From IMG/VR virus record IMGVR_UViG_3300042305_000706, positions 1 through 49,297 of that record: 49,297 nucleotides of DNA. One strand, written 5' to 3'. The notes under the pieces are model-generated. The model made no database searches and had not been told where the DNA came from. It worked only from the letters and a program-made list of their open reading frames with translations. This document shows, piece by piece, positions 29,298 through 42,000 of the stretch (positions are counted from its first letter, which is position 1; each line of letters opens with the position of its first letter). The position numbers were made by a program, and so were the translations under genes. The DNA comes from a virus.

Positions 29298-30079
29298 ATT
29301 CGGATTTGATGCGGGGGTCGCCCGTGTGTAGGACAGAACCTCCCGAAGGATACAAGTGGGAACCCCCACCATTTAATGTGGTGTTCCAGTTCTGCGCGAA
29401 GGACTACACTCAGGCTCTTCGGGTGATTAAGTGGGGTCGGGATTTAGCCCACCAACCCAACGAACTCCATCTAGTCACAGACGAGGGGTTTATGTGTGAT
29501 AGTTTGATTGATATAGCTCGCTCTTCTTGGGGGTCGGTTGTCTTGCATAGAGTCAAACCCTGTAGCTCGGCTTGGCCTGCTTGCAACAACCATGTGTTTG
29601 CCGAAACCTGCAAGCTGATGAAGGGAACAGGTAAGCCTTGGCTCCTTTGGGAGACCGATATGATCCCCGCAAGGCCAGACTGGCTACAGGCTCTGGAAAA
29701 CGAGTATAGCGAGGCTTCTAGGCCCTTTATGGGGGTTTGGGTGGAGGCTTACGATATCCTCAATGGGGGGGCGGTCTACCCCTCGGACGTTATGGCTTGG
29801 TGTCCCCAGTTTTTTGCGGGATCGGCTATTATCCAACCCGCTTTTGATTGTGCCATAGCTCCAGATATCATCTGGTTCACCCACCCCTGCAACCACCTGA
29901 TGGCAAATGTCTTCTTTACCAGACCCAACGGAAGACCATCCATTGCCACCCCGAATCTTCCCACTTGGAATAAGAGGCTATTCGACTGGACTGTGACCCA
30001 CAATACCTGCTTGATTCATCGGGACAAGAAGGGTGAGACCATCAAGTTTCTACGTGAGAGATTCGGTATTCGCGAATAG
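29294..30079 (+). CDS. Glycosyltransferase-like protein, paralogue of 7529-8713
   Basis: 261 residues from ATG 29294, overlapping the previous stop. 'FNVVFQFCAKDYTQALRVIK', 'LLWETDMIPARPDWLQALEN' (ETD 120-122), 'LNGGAVYPSDVMAWCPQFFA', 'LIHRDKKGETI'. The same landmarks appear in the leftward protein at 7529-8713, without its basic tail. The stop is three bases from the convergent end of the giant gene, with a 12-base palindrome TATTCGCGAATA there. Confidence 0.75.
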   Translation: MNSDLMRGSPVCRTEPPEGYKWEPPPFNVVFQFCAKDYTQALRVIKWGRDLAHQPNELHLVTDEGFMCDSLIDIARSSWGSVVLHRVKPCSSAWPACNNHVFAETCKLMKGTGKPWLLWETDMIPARPDWLQALENEYSEASRPFMGVWVEAYDILNGGAVYPSDVMAWCPQFFAGSAIIQPAFDCAIAPDIIWFTHPCNHLMANVFFTRPNGRPSIATPNLPTWNKRLFDWTVTHNTCLIHRDKKGETIKFLRERFGIRE

Positions 30080-30082
30080 CGA

Positions 30083-33000
30083 TTAGTAGGTAGACACTTC
30101 TCTGACGGCGCGGGCGCGGGCTCGCTCAAAGATTTGGGAGATGCGCCTCTTGCCACGCTCCCTCTCTTTTTCGGTGATCTCGGCATCGGGATCAAAGAGA
30201 TCATTGATGCGCTTCTTTACATCCTTGCCCACAATCTGGACAAACTTGTTGTATTGCTCCTCGGTCATTTGTGCCTCTTCGCCATCCACCAAAGCTTTGG
30301 CTCGCTGCGGACTGGGCATGTAGGGATAGATATCGTATTTGGCGAGGATGCGGGATTCGCGGCTGGGCTTGGTCGGGAAGGAAATAATCCTGCCAACCAC
30401 GCGATCCATCGTTGGCTTGTCTTCGCCAATCGGATCACCGAACAGGTTGACCCGCTGGGTTCCCAGTCGGCGGGCAAATGGCATTTGATCAATGATGATA
30501 CCCTTGATTCCTTGGGAATCATAGAGAGTAGGATCAAAGAAGCGATCAATCTGACGAACAAGGTTTGGATAAACCATGCCCATCTTGCCTTCGACATATT
30601 TGCCCAACGTAGCGACAGGATCTCCCCGCCTGCTTTGGATAGCTTGCATAAATTCCGCTGGGCCAGCAAAGAACGGAAGATCCATGATTACACTGGTTGC
30701 GGCGGTCATGGCAACAATAGCACGTTCGGCTCCGCTGGCATCATCTTTTGCATTGTATTGCTCCCAGTTCTGGTAGTTGGCCATCCAAGACAAGACGAGC
30801 GCCCAAGGTGTGAACTGATAGCTAATCTGAGGCCCGCCCATAAAGCTAAAGGTATGGGGGCGGTTGCGATCATCCAACCACTGCTTGCGCTCCTCTTCAT
30901 CTGACGGCCCCATCCCGCGCAGAGTCAGAAGTCCCGCCTTGACCAGACCAGCAGCAAGCCCCATCACCATGACGGAGGAACTTGCCTTGAGTGCCTGAGT
31001 ATAAAATTCAGACGAACCAACTTTTGGAGGAGCCACATAATACGGGGTATCCTTATCCAATAGGTTGCCACTACCATAGAACAGTCTCTTGTATCCATAG
31101 GGGGAGTAGTCTAGCCAGCGATTAAACAAGTTGGTAGGAGTGATAACGAAAGGCGCAGTGAATAGCTTGAAGGCATTGCGGAACCAAGGGTTGGCAATCC
31201 TCATGGTTAGATTGTTGAATTGCGCGGCAAGGAATCCCGCAAGACCTGTGGGCATATTGCGATACACATCAGTTAGTGCGCGGTCAAAGCTCTTATTACG
31301 AATCTCGGCGTCGATCTCGCCATCTTGAATCTCTATGGCTCGGAACTTGGCATCATTGCCTGTGTATCCCTCTTGCTCGGCTTGCTTGAGGGCCGCTTGG
31401 TATACATCGTCTCCCAAATTAAGAATCTGGTTGATTCGCTTTTGCTTGGCTTTTCCTTCCAGCCCCTCGTCTTTGGCCATCTTTGCCGCCTCGGCATAAC
31501 GCTGTCCCTCTGCGGATGCGGTATAGTTAAGGGCATCGGTGGCCTCCATGATGCGGGTCACATACTTCCATAGATTGAGAACTTTTGCTGGAGGCGACTC
31601 AAGCAGGGTCTTAGCAATGGCATTCATTCCCTCGGTGGATTCCAGAGCCACCCCGCCCTTGCGACCATAGTTGATCAATTCGACAGTCAGAGGGGTTTTC
31701 TCTTCTAGTCGGGGCATGTTAATGCGGAGACCAGTATTGAATACGTTAATCGCCTCCCTCCACCCCTTGCGGTAGCCAGCTATCAGTCCATTGAGGCGGG
31801 TGAAGTCTTTGTCTGCCACCGAACTTGCCAGTCCATTGACCCAGTTTCCAAGCAATGTGTCATTGAGGTTGATGAGGAAGGTTTCAACAGAAGATAGCAT
31901 ATTGCTGTAGAAGAATCCCGAACCCAAGTCGGACAGGCTAAATCCTTTACGGCGGGCAATCTCTGCCATCATGTTGCGGGTAAGTCTGCGGCGTTCCAAT
32001 CCCTCTGGCATGTCTTCGATGATCAGTGCCATCTCTTCGATTTGCTTGGCAAATTTTAAATCCCAAGTCGGAAGCTCAAAACGGTGGGCCATGACTTCGT
32101 AGGCATCCTTGTCGGTCAGGGCTCCAATGTTGACCAACTCAAAGAACTTCTTGAGCGGGCTTTGGGCTAAACGTTTTGTTTTTTCCTTTGGCTTTTTGAA
32201 TCGGGCAAGAGCTTTCTCGCGGCGTTCTTCAGCCTTGGCGCGGAAGTCTTTAATGATAGCGCGGGACAAATTGACGGCATCGGCATTGCTGACATTCATG
32301 TCGGCTACCAACTTCTCGGCAAGAGCCTTCTCAATCTCAATGCGAGTCTTCTTGCTGGAACGATACCAGTCATTGTATTTGCCGACAAGAGACTCGCCCA
32401 TAGCCTTCATCTTCTGGTTGACAAAGCGCATGACAAGTTTGTCGCTGACGGGGAACTGCTGGATGATGGGCTCTAGACGCTCCATGAACTCTTGCGCGGC
32501 TACAGCTTTTTTGTATGCGGCACTAGAAACCGTTTCTCCTCCACCCTGTTTAGCCTCCAGTTCCATCACCTTTAGAGAGATATCCTCTAAGGCTTTATTG
32601 AATGCCTCTTGGTATTTCTCCTTGTTGTTGAGGGCATCTTCAATGGCGGCTTGGAAGGAACGTTGGGTGGTAGTCTGACGCTTTGCTTCGGGCACAAAAC
32701 CCAAAAGGTTCTCAGTTAGTCTGTCGGTGAAGAGCAAAAGCGAAGGCGGGACTCTCTTCTTGGGATCGCGCATCAGGCGACGAGCCAGACGCTCGGAGAA
32801 CATCTGTTGGTAATCTTCCCAGATGGTTGGACGCTCTCCGTAGATGTATTTGTTTTCACGGGCCAATTCCTTCTTAACCCTCATGCGCTCGTCCTGCATT
32901 TCCTTGAACCGCTCTCGCTCGGCTTTGGCGGATTGGCGGGAATCCCGAAGCTTCTTGGCGGAATCTTCAATAGCTTGAGCAGTAACGGGGGACACTCCCA

Positions 33001-36000
33001 TGGCTGTAGCCTCGGCAATGAAGTTGGCGTTGTAGCGGCGGAGATGGCTATTAACCAAGTCAGATAGCGGGTCTGGTTGACGGCGGCGAACTTCTTCACC
33101 AGTTACTTTCTTGGCTGCACGAATGGCAAGCTTCTGTGCCTGCTCTTCGATGGTGAGCTTCTTAGCTTCCTGCTCTCCAGCCTTCTTTGCCGTCTTGTCG
33201 ATATTTGCCTTATTGGATTTGATGGCCGCATCGAAGGCGGAGTTATCAGCATCTTCCACATCCCGCTTGATCTTATCGATCTGCCCCTTGCGATTGGTGA
33301 TGTGTTTGGAGATAGCCTTGTCGATATCCCTGCGAACTTTCAAAAGAACCCCATCGGCCCCAAGGTCGGAGAATCGGGCAATGGCCTGTACACCTTGGCC
33401 CAACTCCTTGAAGTAGTCGTTTACGAAGTCTAGGAATTCTACATGGGCCTCCACCGCTGCTTTGTAGTCGGCTTCTTTGCCCTTCTTGTTCTTAGTGGAT
33501 TTGCGCTGGGCTATGATCTTGCGTAGGACAATCTGTGCCATCATGGAGCGGACTGGCATGGACACCCCATTGTCCATGGTGGTTGTGGCCTTGATTGCCT
33601 CGTCCACAGTAAGCCCGCTCATAACACGATTGGCTTCCTCAACGCTGACCTCATTGCGGAGAACTTCGTAGGCAAGGTTTATTTTGTTCTGCAATTCGCG
33701 AGGCAGTTCTTCCCTGATGCGCTCGGCAAAGCTGTAGGGTTTGACTTCGGGCTCCTCTTCTTTCTCGGCCTTGCGGCGGCTGGCCGCATCGGAGATCTCC
33801 ATGATTCCACGTTGGATCTCCACTTGCTTGCCAATGGCTTGGGCTAGGGTGGTTGCCGCTTCGGGCTCAAGGTTCGTATAACGAATGATGGCATTCTCAA
33901 GCGTTTCCACATCCCGCCCCGAATTCATCCACGCACTGGTGATGGTCTCAAGGGGGAGGGTTCCTTGCGGGGTTCCAGCGGCGGCACTTTGCTCGTTGGC
34001 CATCTGGAAGGCTTGCCCCATCACCTTAATGGTGGCGGCTTCGGGGGTTCCTTCTATCTGGTCTTCAACCTGTTCGGGGGTGATTTCAAATTCCTCTTCG
34101 GGCGCGAACAGGGGTTGGCCAACATCTGTAACAGACTCTTCCATTTCTGGAGTTATGTTAACTTTCCAATATTCTACGGAAGCCACACCCTCTAGCTCGT
34201 AATCTCCATTGTTTATTTCTGCGATGCGAAGGGCTTCTTGCACTGTTGTTATATTGCGAGATACCACATTGCCATCGGCATCGCGGACGGTATAAAGACC
34301 GCTGCCATCAGATGGGGAAATGGTAATGGGAAGCAGGTCTTTTTCTACTGTCGCTCCCCACTTCTTGACATACTTGCCAATTTCTTTCGGGAGCATTTCA
34401 TCATAAAATCCCTTCATTCCCTTGCCGCCAATCTTCAAGTCAAGACCGCGAAGTGCAAAAAATGCGGGATTTTCTTTGACGCCTTGCGGCCAAGGAGCGC
34501 CACGCCTTGCGTTGGCTCCTTCAATTAGTTTTGCGGCAACGTCTTTGCCAACAGTGTCTTCAAGTTCTTTTTCTGTGACTTTCTTCCCAGACCTTGCATA
34601 TGGTGCAATTTCTTGCCCATCTTTGCCCTCAATAACCAAATTGAACGTGCCATCGGCATTGGCAATAGCAGATGCCATGTTGATCTGGCGACTGAGATCG
34701 TATCTTTCATTTTGAGTTTCTCCAACAGTCCAGCCAATCCACTGCTTGCCGCTTGAAACGGCATCGACCAAAGCCCGCTTGAATAGCTGTAATCCCCAAT
34801 CTTTGCGGAACGGGGCATCAGAAACCGCCTGCATCCCCTCTCTTCTTGCCGCCTGTTTGAGGCGTCTGGTTACAATATCATATCTTTCTTGTCCTCGGAT
34901 TGTTTCGCGATTTTCTGGCTGAATATATTCGCGAACAATTGATTGCAAATCTCCAATCAGTGCTGTGTCTATATCAAAAATCTTTTGGGGTTCTGCCTCT
35001 AAAATAATATCCGTAAGTTCGCGAGGACTAAGAACATTGATAATTTCATTGGGAAAAAATTCTCCCTCATAACCATATTTTCTTCCTTGTTGGTGTAGGT
35101 CGGATTGAAATTCTTCGACAAGTGTCCCATCTCGTCCTTGACCGTCTTGCCTGTCTGTTGCTCTGTAGTGGGCCACATAATTCGGAGTGTCTGGGAAGTG
35201 ACTGGATGTGTATCCCTTCAGTGGTCTTGTCCTTACCGCTTTTACAATGGCCTCTTCTGGGCTCTTTGCCATAACGGCATTACCTAAAAACCTATTGTTT
35301 ACGGATACTTGATACTCTCCCACACCTTCGGCCATCTCTAAGAGATCTACCGTGAACACGCTAGATCCATAGTAATAAACCCCTAAATTGTTGGCTTCTG
35401 GTCTCTGTAGATCTTCAACGCGCAAATCCTGAATGGGTGTTGTAAGAACAACCTCACGATAGTTTTTGCCATTGGGAAGCACCAACTTTGGATCATTGTA
35501 TCTGGCTGGCCTTCCGCCCCTAGAACGAACTGATAAATTTTTTAGAAGTTCTTCTGCTTCTGTCTTTGCAATTCCTACCGCCTCATCTTTTGTGTCTGCA
35601 AGTATTTTCCACTCATAAAGATCTGAATCTTCGGAAATTCTTCCGCGAATAACCCACTCGCGACCATCTTTTGTTTCGATTGGATCTCCAACCCTCCAAT
35701 TAGTTGTATCTACCGAGACAACAACATCCTCTCCGCCCACAATGTCTTGAAGCCGAACTTCTTCAAATTGCATTGTTCCCTCATCCTGAATGTAGCGGAG
35801 GATTTGGTCTTTGGGGACCTTCCCATTGTTCTCCGAAGCTATGCGATCTATGGCGTCATTGATGCCGCTCCATTTGATTTCTTCGGGCTTGATCCCGCTG
35901 CCCTTGGAGGGATCAATAATTGCCTTAATCTGTTGTGGCGAAGACACATTGGGCATCTTTGCGCCTACAACCCGCTCTAACTGGGAGTAAAATGGAGCCG

Positions 36001-39000
36001 CTTCTGGCTCTGGGGCAAAATCGCCCTCAAATTCTTCTTCAAGGGCTGACTCTACAGCTTCGGCGCGAGCAATGCCCTCCTCGTTTATCTGTGCCTGATT
36101 CTCTACTAGAGAACTACTTAGGGCTTCTCCGAAAGAAATCCCCTCACCAGCGCCTGCGTCTTGTCTATCTCCAGCCGTGATGCTGCTTGGTAGATAGGCT
36201 CCAGTCTGCTCACCATCTTCTTCGCTTGTGGGTCGAGGGGAAACTTCTTTTGAAGGCTGTTGTACAAGACGATCACCTCCGACAACAGTTGTTCGGGGCT
36301 GTCCATCTGGCTCTTTAGAAGATCTTTCGTATTGTTCTCCAGTGAGTTCATTGTCGGTATCCTTTGTTTCGGCTGTTCGGAATTTGTTCTTGAGGCTAAT
36401 AATAGCATCGGGATGCTGATTTACAATAGGTAAAATTTTGTCAACCGCACTCTGGATGGCCCCAACCTCACCCAAATAAGCTTCGTTTTGTAGAATAAAG
36501 AACGTAAAATCAGATCCCTCATTCCTGTGGAGATGGTGGTTGATCTCGTGGATAAGGGTTTTGGCTATCGTTCTGGCCAGCATCCTGCGGCCAAACTCAG
36601 TCCTAGCATACTCATCCACCCTCTCTTCATAGATCGGGTTAACCAGAACGGACACGGGGTCGCGTGAGGTATTGACGCCTCCCCAGTTTTTGGAAATACC
36701 CACTCCATAGAAGTAATCCAGACTGTCCTCTTCGGACTTGCCAGTGGGAGCAACTGATCCCTTCTGGCTTTTCACTTTGTACCAAGTGTCCTCAAGGATG
36801 TTGTCTTCATTGCCCTTGCGGAGGGCTACAACCAAATCATCAGCAACATCAAAGACAGCCTTGGACAAATCCTCCAAGAATTTCTGTTCAAATGGCTGTG
36901 GAACAATGGTGGTATTGTTGTAAAGGGTTGGGGAATCCTTGCGCGGCTTGCCTCCACTTATATCCGTAAGCAGATTGAATTCTTGATCAAACTGCCTTTG
37001 GCGCTCCTTGATCCTGATGTCGTTTAGCAATTGATTAATATAATCCTTAACAACGCCATTCTGAAAATCCTCTCGACTGTTGGTGAATGGATAGGCCAAG
37101 GACGCCGCATCAAGACCGCCAGCATCAATATCCACAACAATGTTGTATGGAAGGGGATCTCCGCCCCAAAGCTTCAGGGGATCTATCTTTAGATTTTCTT
37201 TCTCAAACTGAAACAATCCGTTGCTGTATACGGACATGTTGTGGTTTTTTAAATTGCGAGTAGCGCCAGCAATCTCAATATCTTCATTCCACTTTGCTTT
37301 TCCGTCTTTTCTTTTAAGGCCAAGTCTTGATGATGCAACCCTTACTTTGATTGGTTTCTTAGCTCCAGCTATAACAAAATCCTGTTCAAACGTTTCTACA
37401 TTTGGAGCATCTTTAACGAAGTCTTCAAATGTATAAGGCTTTTTGCCTTGGCTTTTTTTAATTTCATCAAGAGTCCAAAGACCGGATGGCTCGTTTTGAA
37501 ATAGCCCAATAAGCTCATTTTGATATGAACCATAGTTATCATCAATAATCGTAAGATCATGGTGAATTAGTCTATCAAAGACTGTATATGGATTTTCAAA
37601 CTCAACAGTTTTGCCGTCAGAGCGTGTGATGCTTTTCTTGAATTCCAAGATAACCATTGTGCCATTCTGCCTGCTTGGATCTTCGGCAACATTCACGTTG
37701 AATTTCTTATCAACAAGTTCCTGCTTGGTAAGATCGGCCTTGGTAACAACACCATCGCGGACGGTTTCAACCATCACGCGATCAGCACTCATAAACATGC
37801 CAAGCTTGGCTAGACCAAATCCGCCAGATCCCTTACCAGAACGCTTAAATGTCCCACCAACCGTAAAGAATGCGTTTTGCAGAATTTCGGGGGTCATGCC
37901 TCCGCCATTGTCGGAAAACATCATCCTGACAATCTTCTCGCCATTAACCTCAAGCTCCTTGCGGGAATAACCAATTACACCACTGCCTCTCGGAATCTCT
38001 CCAGTTTCTTCGGCGTCCTTAATGGCATCAAAACTATTTTGGACGGTTTCTTTGACCACCACTTTGGGCAGTTCGGCAGTGTAAAGTCTTTCGCCTAGAA
38101 GCTGGAAGGTTCTTTCTTTCTCCATCTCCAAAGACATCTCTACCGTTTTGCTAGTTTCAGGCTCTGGAGCCATGTCAGGTTCTGGTTCTGGAGAAGGAGT
38201 GATGCCAGCCGCTCCGCGAGCCTTGACCCTAGCGGGCTCCACCAACATGCCAACATCAATAGATGCCTCAATGACTGCTGCCGCCATAGATCCCTTGGGA
38301 AGTTGCAGTATGCGCTGAATGGCATCCACGAAGGCTTGCCATAGGCTTTGCCTCGGATTGTTGGGATCTTTGAGTCCCTTGAGTAGTTCGCGGAACGAGG
38401 GCTCGGAAAAGGTCTGGGATACGAACTCCTCTATGTTTGCCAGTCCGTAGAGTTGTTCCGAATTAAGATCCTTGCGAAGCAGTCCCTTGGCCTGCAAATT
38501 CCTTGCCATGGCTTTGGAATTGTCGGCGGTTGGGGCTCCAGCGATTCCATTTTTCCCAAAGTATTGCTCGGTAATTCCAAGTTGTTCGATGGTGGAAACG
38601 TATAGAGAAAAAAGCCTACTGATGGGTTCGGGGGTTTTGGGATCGGCAACCAATTTATTGATGGCATCTAAATACGCCTTGCCGCGCCCCACTTTTTTGC
38701 GGGGCAGATATTCATACACTTGGTCTGCTGTAAGCGTGTGGCCAGCCTCATGCGCCAAAATTTCAACGGGCATTGGTATGGTAGATGGAAGCCCAATGAC
38801 GGATTTAACCCCACCCCATCGCCGCGCCCTTCCCCTCTTCTTTAGCGAGGAAAGACTTTGGATGGGCTCCAAATCCAAGATGGGCATATCCAACTCGGCA
38901 AGGATGGCCGCGACATCCTGCATCATTATTTCGTTGGGATCGGACTGGGCGATCTTGGAAAGATTAAGTCTGGATGCGGTCTTCAACGCCTCTCGCACCG

Positions 39001-42000
39001 TCTTGCCAATGGATTGTTTGGGAGGAATAGACTGCGGCCCCCAATCACTTCTTCCAATGGTTGGTGCGGGCTTACGGGCCCGCTCCTCTTGTGCCGCTCT
39101 GATTGCATTATTGGCCTGCTCTTCGGTGATGGCACCAGCAGTTGGCGCAACGGGCGGAGGCGTAACTGGCGGAACTACTGGAGGTGCGGGAGGAACATAG
39201 ATATCTCCATCCAGTGTCCAGCCTTGGGGCATGGTTACATTCGGGCCCACCTGATCCACTCCGATACGAAGGCCCTTGGAAATAGCTTCTGCCACTACTT
39301 CATTGGCTCCCGTGTCGATTTGGATCTTTCGGGCTTCAGGGGTCAGACGCGGGCGCTCGGCTTCAGGAATTATCGCAAGGCCAGCCTCAGTAATAACGGG
39401 CTGGTCTTTATAGATCTCAATCAATCCCGCCTCGGTCAAAGCCGTAACATCTTCAGGAGTTTGCTCCGTCCTCACAACTCGTAGCAGGGGTTCCAGATTT
39501 TCGACAGGCTCCCCAGCAGCACCACCACCAAATTCCTTTACCGCATTCTCCACTTCATCACCAAAGGTTCGCAAGGCATTGAGGGCCTGTTGTGGGTTTT
39601 CTTTGAATGCCTCAACCACCGTGGTGAAGGCTTGCTCTGGCAGGATGTTCTTGAACTCTCCCTGCTCAATCAAATCAATGTTGAACGTTCCCTTGTCGAT
39701 CTCTTGGGCAATGCTATTAATGACATCGCGGAAATTATTAATATCAATCGTTGCAGCCCGTTCTGCCGTGGGGATGATGGCCTCGCCAATGGATGAACGA
39801 AAGGATTCGATGAATCGTGTTTCTACCGCCCTTGCCACAGCCTCTTCACCAAGACGCGCAGCCTCTTCTTGCTCTTTGAGAAGTTGGGCCAGACGGGCAT
39901 TGGATTCTTTTTCGGGCGCGGGCGGCTGGACTGCGACTTGTTGCTTCAATGCTTCGGCAGACGCTGGGCCGTAGCGTTTGGCCTCTTCGGACTCTGCCGT
40001 GTCCTTGGCATCTTGCTGGGCCTTCCTTGCTTCGGCTTCGGCCACCACTCGCTCCATCTCTGCCTGTTTAGCTCTGGTGGTTTCAGAAAGCCCGATCATG
40101 CGAACAAGGGGAACCATGCCCACATTCTCCGCCATGAGTCGGCCAGCTTCGGTTACGGTAGCTTGTCCAACCTCGTTGACCTCCACCATCGGATTCTTGA
40201 TGCTGGGAAGAAACCGCCCCTCGCCCACACTGGTAATTCCAACAGCAACTCGCTCGCGACCAGTCAAAGATTCCGCGCCTAGCCCATTAGCAATCTTGGC
40301 CATGGCCGTAAGCCCGTCTTTGGTTTTAGGGGACACCGCCATTCCATCCAACTGATCCACCATCTGCTCGTTGACTACATTACGGCGCATGGGGGCCAAA
40401 ACTTCGTTGTAGTAAGATAGATCTGCGGATGCCAGTTTGCCCTCAAGTTGGTTGCGGGCAACTCGGCTGATTGTATCATCTTCTAAAAGTTCGGAGAGTT
40501 GCTGACGCTCCGCTTGCAGCGAATTCATCCTTGTGCGGTCAACGGCCACTCCACCCAAGTTCGCAGCCTCATCACTGGGCAATGTGGCGTCATATTCGCG
40601 TTGGAACTCTCCACCAATAGGAGAGCTTGCGCTGATGTTAGAAATATCCTGCTCTGCATCGGCAATGGACTGGCGGATGGATTCCATAGATGCTTCACGC
40701 CTTGCCATGGCCTTGGGAGCCTTCATGTAGTCAAAGCCGTATTTAAGTCCTTCAACCCCGCTACCCAACATGCCGCCAATAATCAAAGCCTTGAAGCCAT
40801 TGTTGACAATTTCAGATGTTGTTAAGTTCGGGTTAAAGGTTGCCTGTTCGACGAATCCCTGACCAATCTGCGCCACCAGTTCTTCAACGCCCTCCACAGT
40901 GCCTCCCCCTATAACATTTGGCATAAACCTGTCTAGTTGAGCCTTGTATGCTGGGGTGTTTAGCTTGGCCTTGATGGCGTCTGGCCCCTCTCTAAATGGA
41001 GACTCGGAGCCTCTTTTGCCACCAAGAATCGTAACAGTTCCCTCAATTAGTGCAGAGAGCGCGGCGGGAAGTTGGGCCTCTTTGATTGCTTCTGCCCTCG
41101 CTTGAGTAGGCTCCATGCCCCCATCGATCTTTTCTTTTTCCAAAGTCTGGATGGCCGAAGAGAGAACGCCGCCATAAGACTGGGCCATGACCGCACCGAC
41201 AGAAGACCCAAAGCCGATATTGCTAACGGTCTTGGGCTTAAATCCTGCCCTCTTGGCCCCAAAACCAACCGCACCACCAAAACCTACTTGCACCCCAACT
41301 TGAAGTGCGCCACTCGCAAGATCCTTAACAAGGGTTGGCCCGCCAATTTCTTGAGAAATGCGCTCAAGCCTATCAATCTCGTCACTGGTTTTGCTGGCTG
41401 CATCCAAGAAGGGATCAGCAAACTTTTGTGCCCCCAAAATAGAGGCTGTCGCCCCGACAATCGTTTGACCAGCACCAAGAAATCCAAGGGCTTGTTGCCT
41501 TAGTCCGACAACGGCTTGAACGCCAGCTTTGGGAATGTTGCTTAACCATCCGTCATTGCGCCCCTTCCATTCGGCAATTTGGCGTTCGGGTGAGACATTC
41601 TCAAGGTTGTTGTCTTTTACAAAACTGTTGAACTCACTGACATTTTCTTTCAGCCATGGATATTCAATTTTTGCTGCTTCTTTTTGTAACTGTGGAATAG
41701 CGGAAATAGCCGTGCGCTTTTTGGCATCGGAAATATCTAACGCATCAATTTCTCCCTTAATTCCTTCGGCATCCCACACATGGAGAGGAGAGATGCGGAT
41801 TTCGTTGTTGACGATCCCAACCTTGTTGGTTCCCTCGGCCAGATCCACCATGGCGCGGGCCTCGCGGAACAACCTCCCCTGCTCGGGGTTGTCCTGATTT
41901 ATTAGGGATTGGCGCAATTCATCATACTCTGGAGCGTTAGCATTGGACTCCAACAGGAACTGGTCTACTGACTGGCCACTGGCAAACGCTTGACCTATTG

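Noticed and set aside
38472-39200. 242-codon ORF antisense to the giant gene
   Set aside because: Mirrors the coding frame of a clearly real gene; ends in a Gly-rich tract complementary to the Pro linker.
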